From positions 76,651,001-76,715,000 of the forward strand of contig JALJCS010000002.1 of the NCBI GenBank assembly GCA_023055355.1: 64,000 nucleotides of DNA, in the 5' to 3' direction. The notes under the pieces are model-generated. The model made no database searches. It saw nothing but the letters and a program-made list of their open reading frames with translations, and had not been told where the DNA came from. Position numbers and translations under genes: made by a program. This DNA comes from Agelaius tricolor (lineage: Eukaryota > Chordata > Aves > Passeriformes > Icteridae). Positions 50,998 through 62,382 of this stretch are shown here, piece after piece; positions within the stretch are counted from its first letter, which is position 1, and each line of letters opens with the position of its first letter.

Positions 50998-51373
50998 CTT
51001 AGCCAGGGAACTTGCCCTCTCAGCCTGGAGGACAGAAGGGAGAATGTGCAGCAGCTCTCCAGTACCCAAAGGGGCCTACGACAATCAAGAGGATTTTTTA
51101 CAAGGGCATGTCTTAACAGGGCAAGGGAGAAAGCCTTCAAACTGAAAGACAGCAAGCTTAGATGAAATATTAGGAAGAAATTCTTTACTGTGAGGGTGGT
51201 AAGGTACTGCAACATGTTGCCCAGAGAAGTTGTGGGTGCCTCATCCCTGGAAGAGTTTAAGGCCAAATTGGAAGGGTCTTTGAGCAACCTGTTCTAGCAT
51301 AAAGTTTCAAGAAGTTTGGAACTAGATGATTTTGGGGTCTTTTAATCCCAAATGTTCTATGATGATATGATTG
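50998..51373 (+). mobile_element. CR1 LINE 3' end
   Basis: 5'-truncated CR1 with ctcagcctggaggacagaag, ccagtacccaaaggggccta, ttttttacaagggcatgt, aggaagaaattctttactgt and tgcccagagaagttgtggg, ending aatgttctatgatgatatga (decayed terminal repeat). It is the same lineage as the copies at 3165 and 61580. The 162-codon minus-strand frame overlapping its left edge (50581-51069) is a chance frame. Confidence 0.9.
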
Positions 51374-53164
51374 TATTTGATAAGTAAACACTGGTAAATG
51401 AGTATCTGGGCAAGTTCAAACCTCTGCATCAAAAAATAAAAATATATCAACAGGTATTTTGCTAGCGATCATGTGTTTTAAATTTCTGTTTTGGGATTTT
51501 CTTCTCACCTTGCAACCTTTCCTCCAAGAGCTTTATCTCCTCTCTCCCCACATCTAGAAATAGAAGTCCTATCCCAGCTTTCCCCACCTACAGCTATATT
51601 TAGGGAAGAAATAAAGCATTTATCACATGCAATGAGAATCACTTTTGATAAATAAATACTATCCTGCCACTTAAGGCTGCTTTGTGACTTTATCTCCAAG
51701 AGTTTGCAAAGATTTGTTCTGAGTGGAGCAGAAGAAGCTTTTCCTTCCTCCCTGCCTGCCCAAAGGAGAACATGTTTTCACTTTCTATTACCACCTTCCA
51801 CACAACTGAAGAGCATTTTCTCTCTTTTTTCCTTTTTAAACATAACAACCAAAGATGGTTCATCTGTGAGAATACTTTTCCTGTCAGCTTTCACCTCCAT
51901 TTTTCCTTCAGCTTGCTTGTTCCTGTGATTTTATATTTTGGGACCCACTGAGTATATGGCACATTTACCTTATATGTTTGTTTCATTTTCTGATGGAGGC
52001 ACTGAAAAGGCAGAGAGCAGAATTCACTTTACTTACAAACCAAGGATAAAAGCAACCTACCCTTGTGATTTTCCTGCTGAATGGGATTCAGAAAGTTGAA
52101 ATACTACTTACTAAGCACAGGAAATATTATTTTGCCAACAAGCTTGTCTAAATTAACTGCAGAAAAAAAGTATAAAATAAAGCTTAAAATATTTGTTTTG
52201 CCTTTAGAGAGGAGGTGAAAGCTGCATAATTTTTCTTTATTACGATTTGCTCCCCCAGAGGTAAAGTTTTTCTCAGTATTTGCAGTCTAAACTCCTGTTT
52301 CCAGAGGTTAACAATGCAGCTGTAAGGCTTCAGTCTCAGTTTAACATTTGGCACTGTTTCTGCCTTGAAATAGTACCTCTGGTACATATACATAATACCT
52401 TCTCCCAAAGGGTGTCGTAGCACTTTAACACACTGAACTGAATAGCTTATTTCATCCATCATCAAAATGCAACTGCTTTTGAGGTGCAATACAGCTTCAG
52501 AATGCAGAGTTCTGTACAGCAGTTTAGGTAAGGGAGCAATGATAATACCTGAAAAATTTAGAACATTTTGGCTTTGCTAGTATTTTAAGTGAGTAACAAA
52601 CTCCTTTCTCCAGGCATGTTTTTGTAGTCATAGATATAGTACAGTAATGATAAGATTTGAGATCACATTAAAAGGGCAAAGACATTTTCATACACTTTGA
52701 AATCTTCCAAATCATTCATGCTTGCAAAACCTTTTCTAGTACCTTTCTATTCAATTAGATTACGGTCTTAGTTATCTAATGTTGCTAAAGCACAGTGGAA
52801 CATTCTTTAAAGCACAATAAAATTTAAGTCTCAGATTAAGCTAATACAAATGTAACATAGCTATAATTAGCTCAGTACTTCCTACTAAAGAATCAATATT
52901 TTGGCACTGACATGTGAAAAAAGCAGCTTATTTGTCATTTTCCTACTTCTGCAGGATGAAGTTATAGTGTAATTATCAAGAATTTGTCGAGACAGACAGC
53001 AATGAACAGTTTTCACTTTTTCCAGAGAAATGGCATGCACCAGAAACAGAGCCCAAGAGGCAGTTTAGACACTGACATCCTGTTGTGGGGAGGGAAGGGG
53101 AGAATTTGGGTTTGTGGATGTACCTTGTCTAAAGACTGGAGTTTGCTCCTGGCTTGTTCTGCAG
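51374..53164. other. Gene-free sequence
   Basis: Nothing recognised. Confidence 0.55.
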
Positions 53165-53261
53165 CCATGTTATCAATACAGCCCTGAGGATCTTGTGTGC
53201 TGAACTTCCAGATCTCAGTGAAACCTTAGCAAGACCAAAGTACCAAATAATTGCATCTAAG
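53165..53261 (+). CDS. Candidate internal coding exon, unidentified
   Basis: A good acceptor (ctcctggcttgttctgcag, ending 53164) and a moderate donor (GCATCTAAG/gtagttctg, 53261/53262) bound 97 nt. These are open in one frame (1 base plus 32 codons): HVINTALRILCAELPDL, then ending YQIIASK. The peptide composition is protein-like and the frame stays open for about 29 more codons past the donor, closing at 53346-53348. No family was recognised and no partner exon was found, so it may be chance or an unrecognised old repeat. Confidence 0.25.
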
Positions 53262-54322
53262 GTAGTTCTGAGGGAAAATAAGGAAATATTTAATCTAAGG
53301 AGGAAAGCCCCTGTAACTCTCACAGCTCTGCAGCACCCTTATAGGTGAACAATTTTTCTCTAGCTGCCTAAACGCAGCTTAAATCTTGCTTTATGCCTGT
53401 AAATCAAAAGAGATTTAATATGGAGGCATAGCATGTCAAAAAAATGTTAAGAGTCATGGCAAATGAACTTTGAATTGAAGCAGGATCTCAGCACCAAACA
53501 TGTTAATTTGCCTGCTACTACTAATCAATTCATGAAGGTTGTGTCAGCAGGCTCTGAGTGCAAGCAGAATTATTTTGATTTTGGCCAAGGCATACTATTT
53601 ACAGGTACTCAGAGACTGTGTTTCTGACCTTGTTTTTAGTGGAATAAATTTAAAAAAAAATTAAAACTATTTCCTTGAAATGAAAATTAAGGCAATAACA
53701 GTATTAAAACACCTGGAGTATTTTTCTGCTGCTTAGGCTAGTTTATGGATACCCTCAATCCAAAATAAAGCTTGTGCCTTGTTAGTATTCTTTGAGAGAA
53801 CATCGAGGGAACTAACATAGATCTATCCACCTAAAAATGCCTTTGTGACAGTCAATTCAAAGGATTGCAAAGGAATTTGCACACTTTGTAGCCCTGAAGC
53901 TGCTGATTCTGAGTGACAGGTAAATCAGATTTGACTTTTCTCTTGCAGCTTAATTTCACTTAGCTGGGGAAAAAAATGTAAAAGGGCTACAGATCAAAGA
54001 GAGCTCCAGCTGAGAAAGAGAAAAAGATGACCTAAATTTTCAAAGTGACTGATGATTTTTGGTATTTCCATTTTGGGTCTTCTGATTTGAAACACTTTAA
54101 AGGATCTTGATAATCATAGTGCAGTTGCTCAGCATATTGTTTGAATCCCCACAGAGTCTTGTAAACATCTCTAAATCCATGTTCAAGCAGGCAGGATCTA
54201 ACCAGAGATAATTTTGGTAGAATTTGGAATATTGCATATTCCCACATTTTAGGAAGAGATTGGAAGGAGCTGAGGTTTTAAGAGACCTTGCAATAAAAGT
54301 ATTTTTCCTTATGTGTGTGTAT
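53262..54322. other. Gene-free sequence
   Basis: AT-rich; nothing recognised. Confidence 0.55.
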
Positions 54323-54427
54323 GGTTGTTTGGTTTTTTGGTTTTTTTTTTTGGTTTTTTTTTTTTTTTTTCCCTGTGTGGTTTTTGGTTTTTTTTGGTTT
54401 GGTTTGGTTTTGTTTTATGGGTTTTTT
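54323..54427. repeat. T/G-rich low-complexity tract
   Basis: Irregular GGTTTT and GGTTTTTT units with T18 inside. The complementary strand is AAAACC-like, the same class as 4525-4581. The hydrophobic 87-codon frame here is an artefact. Confidence 0.85.
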
Positions 54428-56763
54428 AATCTGAAATCCATTTCAAAGCTCTCTAAACCACTATGCTTGAAGTTCCTTAGTCTCTAAGAGCATTTAGTGT
54501 GGTTTGATTACCTAAATTCTCTCAGCATGGTATGGGCATTATCTTCTCCAGTGACAACACTGAGCTATTTCTGCCTGGTGACTTTTTGTTTTATATAGGT
54601 ATACTCTCAACATTCAGGTATGTACATATAAATTATACCTTGCCTGTTCCATCCCATGCTGTAGGGGTGGAACAGAGGTCCTGCCCATGTCCCCCTGAAG
54701 CCATTCAGTTAGTTCCTTCATGCCAATAGCATACCCTGTTTTCCCTTGATGCTGCCTTCTCTCCTGGGATTTCTGCCAAGTCAGGGCATGCCTCCAATGA
54801 TTTCTCTTCCCTGGCAGCTGAGATGATGTCCCAGCAGCTTTGCCCTCAAGACATGGTTGGCCAGAAGGGCTTTGGCTCCAGCTCAGCATATGGAGCCTTG
54901 TTTCTACCCTTCCTGCTCAGCCTAGGACCAATAAGTCCCTGCACTTCCATAGAGAAGAACAGCTCTTCTTGGCTTCCATGCTGCGGTTGTGATTTTGCCC
55001 CATGACCCCACACTGCTTCCTCCCAGCAAGCATCAGCCCACACTCAACACTTTGCCTGTCAGCAGGACTCAGGAGCATCATCCATCTGTTTGTTACTGAG
55101 ATCCCTGCACCCTTTTTGAGCTTTAGGTACCCCACATACTGCACATGGCGAGGTAAGAGAGGTTGGGAAGATACAACCATTCTCTACTGCCCTTTTTCAT
55201 ATTAAAAAAGTACCTCTCTGCTAAGCTGGCACACTGGACTCCAGTCCCAGGGAAATCAGAAGAGCTGTGCAGCATTTGCAAGTGTTTCACAACAAAGAAA
55301 ACCTGGCTGCATTTTTTCCTCGCAGGTTAACTCTTGCAAGGACAAAAATGAAAAAAAAAACCCAAAAACTAATTATATATATTTGAGATATGGTGTCTGA
55401 TAGAAAACTGTTCATGTGTCAAATTTTCCAATTTTCTTTGCCCCCCAAAAAAATGATCTGATTTTTCAGAAAAATCCAAACAACTACAAGACTTGTCCTA
55501 GTGATTTTTGAAATTTTCTCTTCAAAGAGATCTTTAAAGTCTAGTGGCTTGGGAGTGCATATTGTGGGTTTGCTTCATAGCTACAAACTCTGGAAGCATT
55601 GCGATTCTTGTCAACCCTATGGTGATCCTGCCAGAAAACCTGGAGGACTTCAGTCCTTACTTGCTTATGCATCAGTGAAATGCTTGATGACTGAGATCTT
55701 GCTACTGGTTTGATGAACTGTAATTTTTAATTAAGGAACTCATTCAGCAAGAAATATGCAAATAATTCTGATGCTAAAGCAGCAAGTGATTTGATAAAAT
55801 TGTGATTGGATGAAGGCTATGGAGCTCTCTCCATTTCCCACGTGCCTTGCTTGACACCTAAATCAAGGCTTTATTTCTTTCATTGGAGCTTTATTTTTTT
55901 CCAGATTACATTAAGCAGAGTGTTTTGTTGCTTAAATCCAGATAGAAATCCCTTTCATGGATTACAGAGTGTATGAAAACTAAGATTATTTTATTGCTGG
56001 ATCAGGGGCATCCACTAATTCTGCCCTTAATATGCCCTTTTATTATGAAAAATTACAGATGTCTCTGGAAACTGTATGATTCCACACAGGATATAATGAC
56101 AGGGCTTAATGAGGTGCTTTATGGACACAATTCAAAATTAACTTTGAATTTCCTGGCTTTTGTTGATTTTTGTTGCAACCTTAACATTTTTCAAACATAG
56201 AATCATTACATTAAAAAATAAATCTGTATTTTAACCAAGATTTATTATACCCTAGTGAGATAAACCTTGTTTTCAGTTTTCAGTAATTACATGATTCATT
56301 TCCAAGCAGCTGAGCAGTAAAAATAAAAAAAGAGATAGGTCTGAATGAAAAATAATACTTCCAAAAAAAAAAAAACAACCCAAACAGATTTTTACAGGAT
56401 TTTAACATAAATTTCAATGAACCCCAAGAATGAATATATCAAATGTCTCATTCTGACAGGTTTGTAATATACTTTGCTTATTCCTAAGTGCAAATTAACA
56501 TGAAAGCATTGATCTGAACTACTATTTTTGAAGCTTTCTGGAAGACCAAGGATCTGACATCCCCTCATATGCTTGGCTGCTGGACAGACTTAGAATCATT
56601 GACACTAAGTGATCAGCTACCATGAACTCCTTAGAGGGGATTGCTGTTATATAACTTATAACTTATTTAGCCTTTAAAGACTCTGGTCTTTGTGCAAAGC
56701 TACTGACAGAAAATGTTTGGCAAGCAACTGGTGGCACATGGCTTGTAGGGCTTTCTAACAGAG
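54428..56763. other. Gene-free sequence, GC-richer at 54650-55180
   Basis: 54650-55180 has noticeably higher GC and several 60-90-codon frames on both strands, but no consistent frame, splice borders or family resemblance. It could hide a UTR, a lncRNA exon or an old repeat. The rest is AT-rich. Confidence 0.45.
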
Positions 56764-56773
56764 ATGGATAGAT

Positions 56774-56821
<48 letters not shown>

Positions 56822-56835
56822 TAGATAGATAGATA
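56764..56835. repeat. (GATA)n microsatellite
   Basis: About 16 GATA units with one 2-bp interruption near 56821. Probably length-polymorphic. The Ser/Ile/Tyr/Leu-repeat frames on the minus strand are artefacts of it. Confidence 0.97.
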
Positions 56836-59800
56836 CTTTTTCCCCCTGAAGAGAGAAGGACAATGAGAGAGGAGGACAACATTCCACACAAGGGCACTAA
56901 ATGGTCTCTGGTTGCTCTTCAATACATCTAGATGAAGTTGGTATAAATGCAGAAAGCCATTCCATTCAGTAGGGGTGGCAGAGCCCCAGTTTGCAGCTGC
57001 TGGTGCCTCTGCACCATTTGGATAGCAAATGTTTTTTGCTTCCTTAAATTTCCATTTCTACATTTCATCCTCAGGAATAAATCTGGCAAACAGTCATTTT
57101 TATCCACCTGGAAAGAGACTGTGGTTTATCCCTTTATTGATCAATGGCTTTAAGGCTTTCCCCCCTCCTCTCCTGTTGGTGAGGCTCAATGTCTCCCCTG
57201 AACACCATCGATTCAGCCTTCCTATTTTGAAATACTTACTCCATGTTCATTGATTGCCATACCATACTTCTGCATGTTTTCTTGCCCTGCTTACTGACTT
57301 TATTGCTCCTCTCAGTACACATGGCAAGACACAGAGGATTAAGACCAGCATTTTGCTTTGCCATTGCTTTCTTCAGCCCAAAAGCTGATGTCATGTTGCA
57401 TATCAATTGCAGGAGGCTTTTCCCACACATTTAGTTTATTTCTCCTTTTGGGGAAAGAACTTCTCTTAGAGGCTTCTTTGGACTGTTCTTGTCCAGCAAT
57501 TATTATTTTACATCTGAATATGTCATGCTGTCTGAACCTGCACCTTTTGGGATCATGACCTCAAATTTGTTTACTTTTCTAGTCTGTTGCCCATGAGATC
57601 ACCTTTTCAGACTGTCATACCTCTTGCCTTTTTACTGGTACCTATTCCTAGCATGACAGAATTCTCTGGGGTTAGATCATCTTCCAGAGTAAGGCTCTGA
57701 ACTTAGTGAATTCCCTCATCAGTTTTATTATGATTCAAAGAATGCTATAGGTCTCACTATCCTGTCAGCCACACAGACAATAAAATGGATTGAGGCACAC
57801 TGAGGACAAAAAATACTGACCCAGACATTTCTCTATATGTTAGTAACTTGCCCAGTGATTTTTCATGTACAAGAGATGAGATCATGTATCCACACATGAT
57901 ATAGGACACCTCAGAGGTAAGATATCTACTTGCCCAGACTGAGTAAATTGCAAGAGATTCTACTTAAACTTCTCTGCAGAATAAAAGTGAGTCAGCCCCC
58001 TTAAGTGTATGATCTTATTATCAAAGAAAGAGAAGACATAACAGACTTCAAATGTAGTGGGTGATCAGACCACCTAAGGAAACCTCCTACTTTTGTCCTT
58101 GAAAGCCTACCTCTCCATTGGCTTTGAAGACAGTTAGAAAAGATGAGCCTTGGTAAACCAAAATTAGCTTCCTTGAAAATCTCTGGGGTCTATTCAGCAT
58201 TTCCAGCAGAAGGATAAAGTTTTAGCAAACTATAAAGATTTACATTCTTTATATATAGGTTGCAATTACCTATTGGAAAAAATATTTATTAAGAAATCAT
58301 GGTAGAGTTTTAATGAACTCAAAAATCCATTCATGTGTTTTCAAAGAAATTTTCTTTGGATAATTACATACTTTATTAAATCAGTCTGAGAGTCATACAA
58401 ATTACTGGCAAACCAATGCATGAGAGATGACTAATTCTCATATAACAGTGTCACCTAGACACTACTATGAATAATGCATTACAAGCATAAAATATAAAGC
58501 ACCTGAATTAAACCCCATGTCTGAGAGTATCTGAAGGCAAAGAGGGGTGAATGAGGAAGGGAAATGAATATGAATAACCACTGAGACTTCTCAATCAACA
58601 GAGAGATTTAATCTGTTTGTCTACTTTGTGGAACTTTTCAGACTGCATGCTCTGAATGAATGAAGGAAACCAGGTAGAGTAAAAGCAAATAAAGGATAAA
58701 AAAAAAGGCAAGCAAATCAGCAGAAGCAAGAAGAGATGTATTAAATGTTTTATTCTCTTTTGAGGGTAAATGAAAACTGACAACTTTCTCTTGAGCATGG
58801 TGACAGATGAATATACTTCTTTTATTTTCACTGTACAAAGGTCATTTTCACTTGAAAACCAGAAACAGAATGGGCCCTAGTAGCAACTTGATCATCCACC
58901 AGCAAAGCACAAATAATTTTCTCAGAAAGTGTTACAAAGTCAGACACCAGCAACAAGAATTGTGCTAAAAGGGTCATCTTTGTTTCTTCTCTCTTCTTCC
59001 CCACCTCCCTTCCAGACATGCAGTTCTGCTGCTTATTTTGTACCAACCTTAACTTGTGCCAGATCCCTCTGTGAGACACTTTCACATGCTAAAGCTGCAG
59101 AAAAAAACCCCTAGAAAGCTGTATGATTTTTTTTTCCTATTAACGAATTAAAGTGATCTGCAAAGGACCTGACAGATGCCAGAGTGGGTCAAAGAAAGGG
59201 GGTAAGGCTGCAGAGCTGAGGAGAAGGGAGAAGGGGATGGGATAGATTACTGTTTGCATAGGCAAGGGAGAATGGAATTGTGAAATACAAGACCTAGAAA
59301 ATGTCCCACCTCAGCACAGGACTGAGGTGTTACCAGACCATGCCACCCTTTGGGAAAGTAAATTCTTGTATCCAAAGCAATCTGCACATTCTCAGCAAAA
59401 AGACTGACTGGGGTAGAAAGTTGCTGTTTATCTTTGTCAGGAAGAATAAGGAACAGAGAAGAAATCACTCTCATTTTGCTCAAACTGAGCTATACAGGCA
59501 AATACCTAACATGGATGCATTTCTTTTTGGTTATTTTCTGGACACACTCTGGTGTCTGCTGATTAGACAGAGCAAAACCCATGTAACATCTCCGACACGG
59601 TGGGTGTTTGGTCCTCTGTTTGTACTTTTGCATAATTTATCCATAAGGGAAATTCATTGCCAGGTGAATGAATCATAAACCTCATCTGTATTCTTGAACT
59701 CCTGTACCTTCCACAGCACATTGGTTACACAGGGACTGCCTTTGGGAATGCTCTCCTGCTTATGAGAGTTTCTCTGATATGCCCAGGAATAATCTGGGAG

Positions 59801-60163
59801 TGTGTGCTGGCTGAAATTAGTGAAAGGCATGCCAAGGTCTATTCTCAAACCAATAAGATACCTGGCCCTGGTCTGTTTTACATGTTACAATTCTATAATT
59901 CTTTGCTTAAATTTTTGCCTCAGGTACTTACACAATAATTATTCTTCAGTTGTAATTGCTGTCATTCCTCAATAAAAGAGTAGAAAAGTAATGGAAATAT
60001 TTTGGCATATTCTTTGAAGGTTTTGTGATAGAAACAGAAAAATTTACTTTGAAACAGCTCTGTGGAGGTCATGTGGGCTGATCTGATTAAAGCAGAAAGA
60101 TATCCACACCTTCAGGCTGCAAAGCTGCTTTTTAGTCTTTTTCACCCTGAATTGCATAACCAC
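56836..60163. other. Gene-free sequence
   Basis: No gene or repeat recognised. The 125-codon frame at 59301-59678 has no supporting signal. Confidence 0.5.
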
Positions 60164-60420
60164 AAGAATCACAGAGTCACAGGATAACTGAGGATGGAAG
60201 GGCTCTCTGGAGTTCATCTGGTCCAACTCCCCACTCAAGCAGGGCCACCTAAAACAGTTGCTGGCACTGTATGTAAAATGGTTTTTGTGTCTCTCCAAGG
60301 ATGAAGATTCCACAACCACAGGAAAAGCTGTGTCAGTGCTTGGCAACCCTCACAGTTAAAAAGTGTTTCCTGATGTTCAGAGGGAACCTCCTGTGCTTCA
60401 GTGTGTTCCTATTCTCTCAT
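60164..60420 (-). mobile_element. CR1 LINE 3' end
   Basis: Inverted CR1. It starts aagaatcacagagtcacagg, the reverse of the terminal repeat, then ctctggagttcatctggtcc, aactccccactcaagcaggg, tctctccaaggatgaagatt and gtgtttcctgatgttcagag. This is an older subfamily than the 3165 copy. It is truncated at about 60420. Confidence 0.9.
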
Positions 60421-60508
60421 AAAAATTCTAATAAAGTCTAAAACCAGTCTCCTTGAAAGAAATAATACAGACTGTTGGAATAGCTAGTGGGTTAAAACAT
60501 GAATAACA

Positions 60509-60570
60509 GGTTGGTCTAGATAATGTCTGGAAGTTCTTTCCAAACTCAATTATTTTATTATCCTATGATT
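60509..60570 (+). mobile_element. CR1 terminal fragment
   Basis: ggttggtctagataatgtct, ggaagttctttccaaactc and ttatcctatgatt match the last about 60 bp of CR1 in the plus direction (consensus: ggtctagatgatctttaagg...tccaaccc...ttctatgatt). It is a very short, heavily truncated insertion close to an oppositely oriented CR1. Confidence 0.6.
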
Positions 60571-61579
60571 TAAGCTAATATATGTGATTTGGCTAATGCG
60601 ATAAAAAAGTTCTGGGATCATTTCTTAAGCAGTCATAAACCAGAAACTGTGATTCATAGCTATGAGAAATGTAATTGAAGGCATTATAAGCATGAAATTA
60701 TTGTTTTCACTGATTTCTCAAAAGATGGTGTCTCTGTTAATGTAAACACTTGGTTTGTCCAAAAAGCTGCATTTAACTTAAAGTTCACATAGCTTGCAGA
60801 ATAAAAGCAAAATTTGTTTAATTATTATTAAAATAGTCTTATGATAGTGTGCATTAAGCAGAGCTGTTACATAGACAAAAAGGGTCAAAGTGTCTAGAAT
60901 TACTATGCAAAAAATAAGACTGTTTCAAGAGAAAAAAATTATTATAAATGCTTCTCTTTACTGGCAGTTCTGTTCTTTCCTGTTTCTACTTCTAATAAAA
61001 CCATTTAATTCAGGAAAATAAATTTCTCCTTGACCTTTTATTTCCAGCTATACAGAACAATTGATCCCAATTATGTCACTACTGTATCTGGTCTCAAGAA
61101 GTGGTAACATTGAAACCATGTCATCAATGCATTACTTAATTTTTCATCCTACCTGATATATCAGCTTTTTGGTAATCCTTTTGTTGTGTTGGTCTGTGAT
61201 TGAACAAAAAATTTGAATTACATTCACATCTCCCAGGCATACCCCGTTTAACTTTGCAGTGATCCACAATTTCTAGCCTAGCAGAAGAGGCTGTTTCACT
61301 TGACAAGCCTTTCTTTACACAGGTCAAACCCATTATTTACCTCCAGAGGAATAACCAAACCAAGGAAACAGAGAGCTAAAGCAAATGAGCAGATCTAATT
61401 GACTTAATCAAAGACTGGGTTTGGTTTGCTTGGTTCTCTTGTAGAAGGCCCCCAGCTGCTAAACCATACGCATGTAAGTAAAGCTACCAGTTAGGAAGAC
61501 ACAGTAACCAAGCACACAGAATAGCAGATATTCCAGAGGGATGGAATATTTGATGACTGTACAGGATGAAGGTGAGAGT
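60571..61579. other. Gene-free sequence
   Basis: AT-rich; nothing recognised. Confidence 0.55.
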
Positions 61580-62382
61580 GATGAGATGGAATGAGGAAGA
61601 TGAGATTACTTTACAAGTCCAAGTGCAAGGTGCTGCACCTGATTTGGAGAAATTAGACTGGCAAAATTCACTGAGAGCAGCCCTATGCAGAAGTACTTGG
61701 GAGTTCTGCTGGTTGAAAAGCTGGACATGAGTCAATAGTGTGTTTGCAGCCCAAAAGGCCCAACCATATCCTGGGCTGCTCCAAAAGAAGTGCCGTGATT
61801 TTACCCCTCTACTCTACCCCATGAGACTCCACTTGGAGATCTGCATCCAGCTTTGGGGCCCTTAGGACAAGACAGACACAGAGCTGTTAGAGCAGTTCTG
61901 AAGAGGGCCACAAAGACAATCAGAGGAATGGAGCACCATTCCTCCCCATTTGGCCACAAAGACAATCAGAGGAATGGAGCACCTCTCCTGTCACCATAGG
62001 CTGAGAGAGCTGAGAGGTTGTTCAGCCTGGAGAAGAGAAAGCTCTGGGGAGACATCATCGAGGCCTTCCAGTTTTTAAAGGGGGCTTATGAGAAACAGGG
62101 CTTTTATGAAAAAGGCTTTTTATGTGGGCAGATAGTGATAGGACGAGGAGGAATAGTTTTAAACTAAAAGAGAAGGTTTGATAAGATTTTGGGAAGAAAT
62201 TCTTTACATAGAAGGTAGTGAGGCACTGGCACATGTTGCCCAGGGAAATTGTGGATGCCCCATCCCTGGAAAGGAAGGCCAGGCTGGAGGAGGCTTTGAG
62301 CAATCTGTTCATTGGAAGATGTCCCTGACCACAGCAGGGGAATTGGTCTCTTCTAACCTGATTAGTTATATGATTCTATAAG
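61580..62382 (+). mobile_element. CR1 LINE, longest copy in window (ORF2 C-terminus plus 3' end)
   Basis: This copy retains about 800 bp: the ORF2 region after the reverse-transcriptase core (aagtgcaaggtgctgcacctg; gaaaagctggacatgagtca; gcccaaccatatcctgggct; ccacttggagatctgcatcc), the hallmark ttgttcagcctggagaagag, and the 3' part, ending tgattagttatatgattcta. Stops and frameshifts make it inactive. It carries an internal 46-bp-period duplication at 61906-61983 that other CR1 copies lack. Confidence 0.95.
61906..61983. repeat. 46-bp-period direct duplication inside CR1
   Basis: The 32-base segment starting ggccacaaagacaatcagag occurs at 61906-61937 and identically at 61952-61983, separated by attcctccccattt. 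The second copy leads into normal CR1 sequence, so the duplication arose within this copy or its source. Confidence 0.95.

Noticed and set aside
50581..51069. 162-codon minus-strand frame
   Set aside because: Right edge overlaps a plus-strand CR1; no splice support or family resemblance.
54224..54487. Hydrophobic Phe/Gly/Val frame resembling a membrane protein
   Set aside because: Produced by the T/G-rich low-complexity tract.
56663..56897. Frames with repeated YLSIYLSI-type units
   Set aside because: Artefacts of the GATA microsatellite.
59301..59678. 125-codon plus-strand frame
   Set aside because: No coding bias, splice signals or recognisable motif; consistent with chance.
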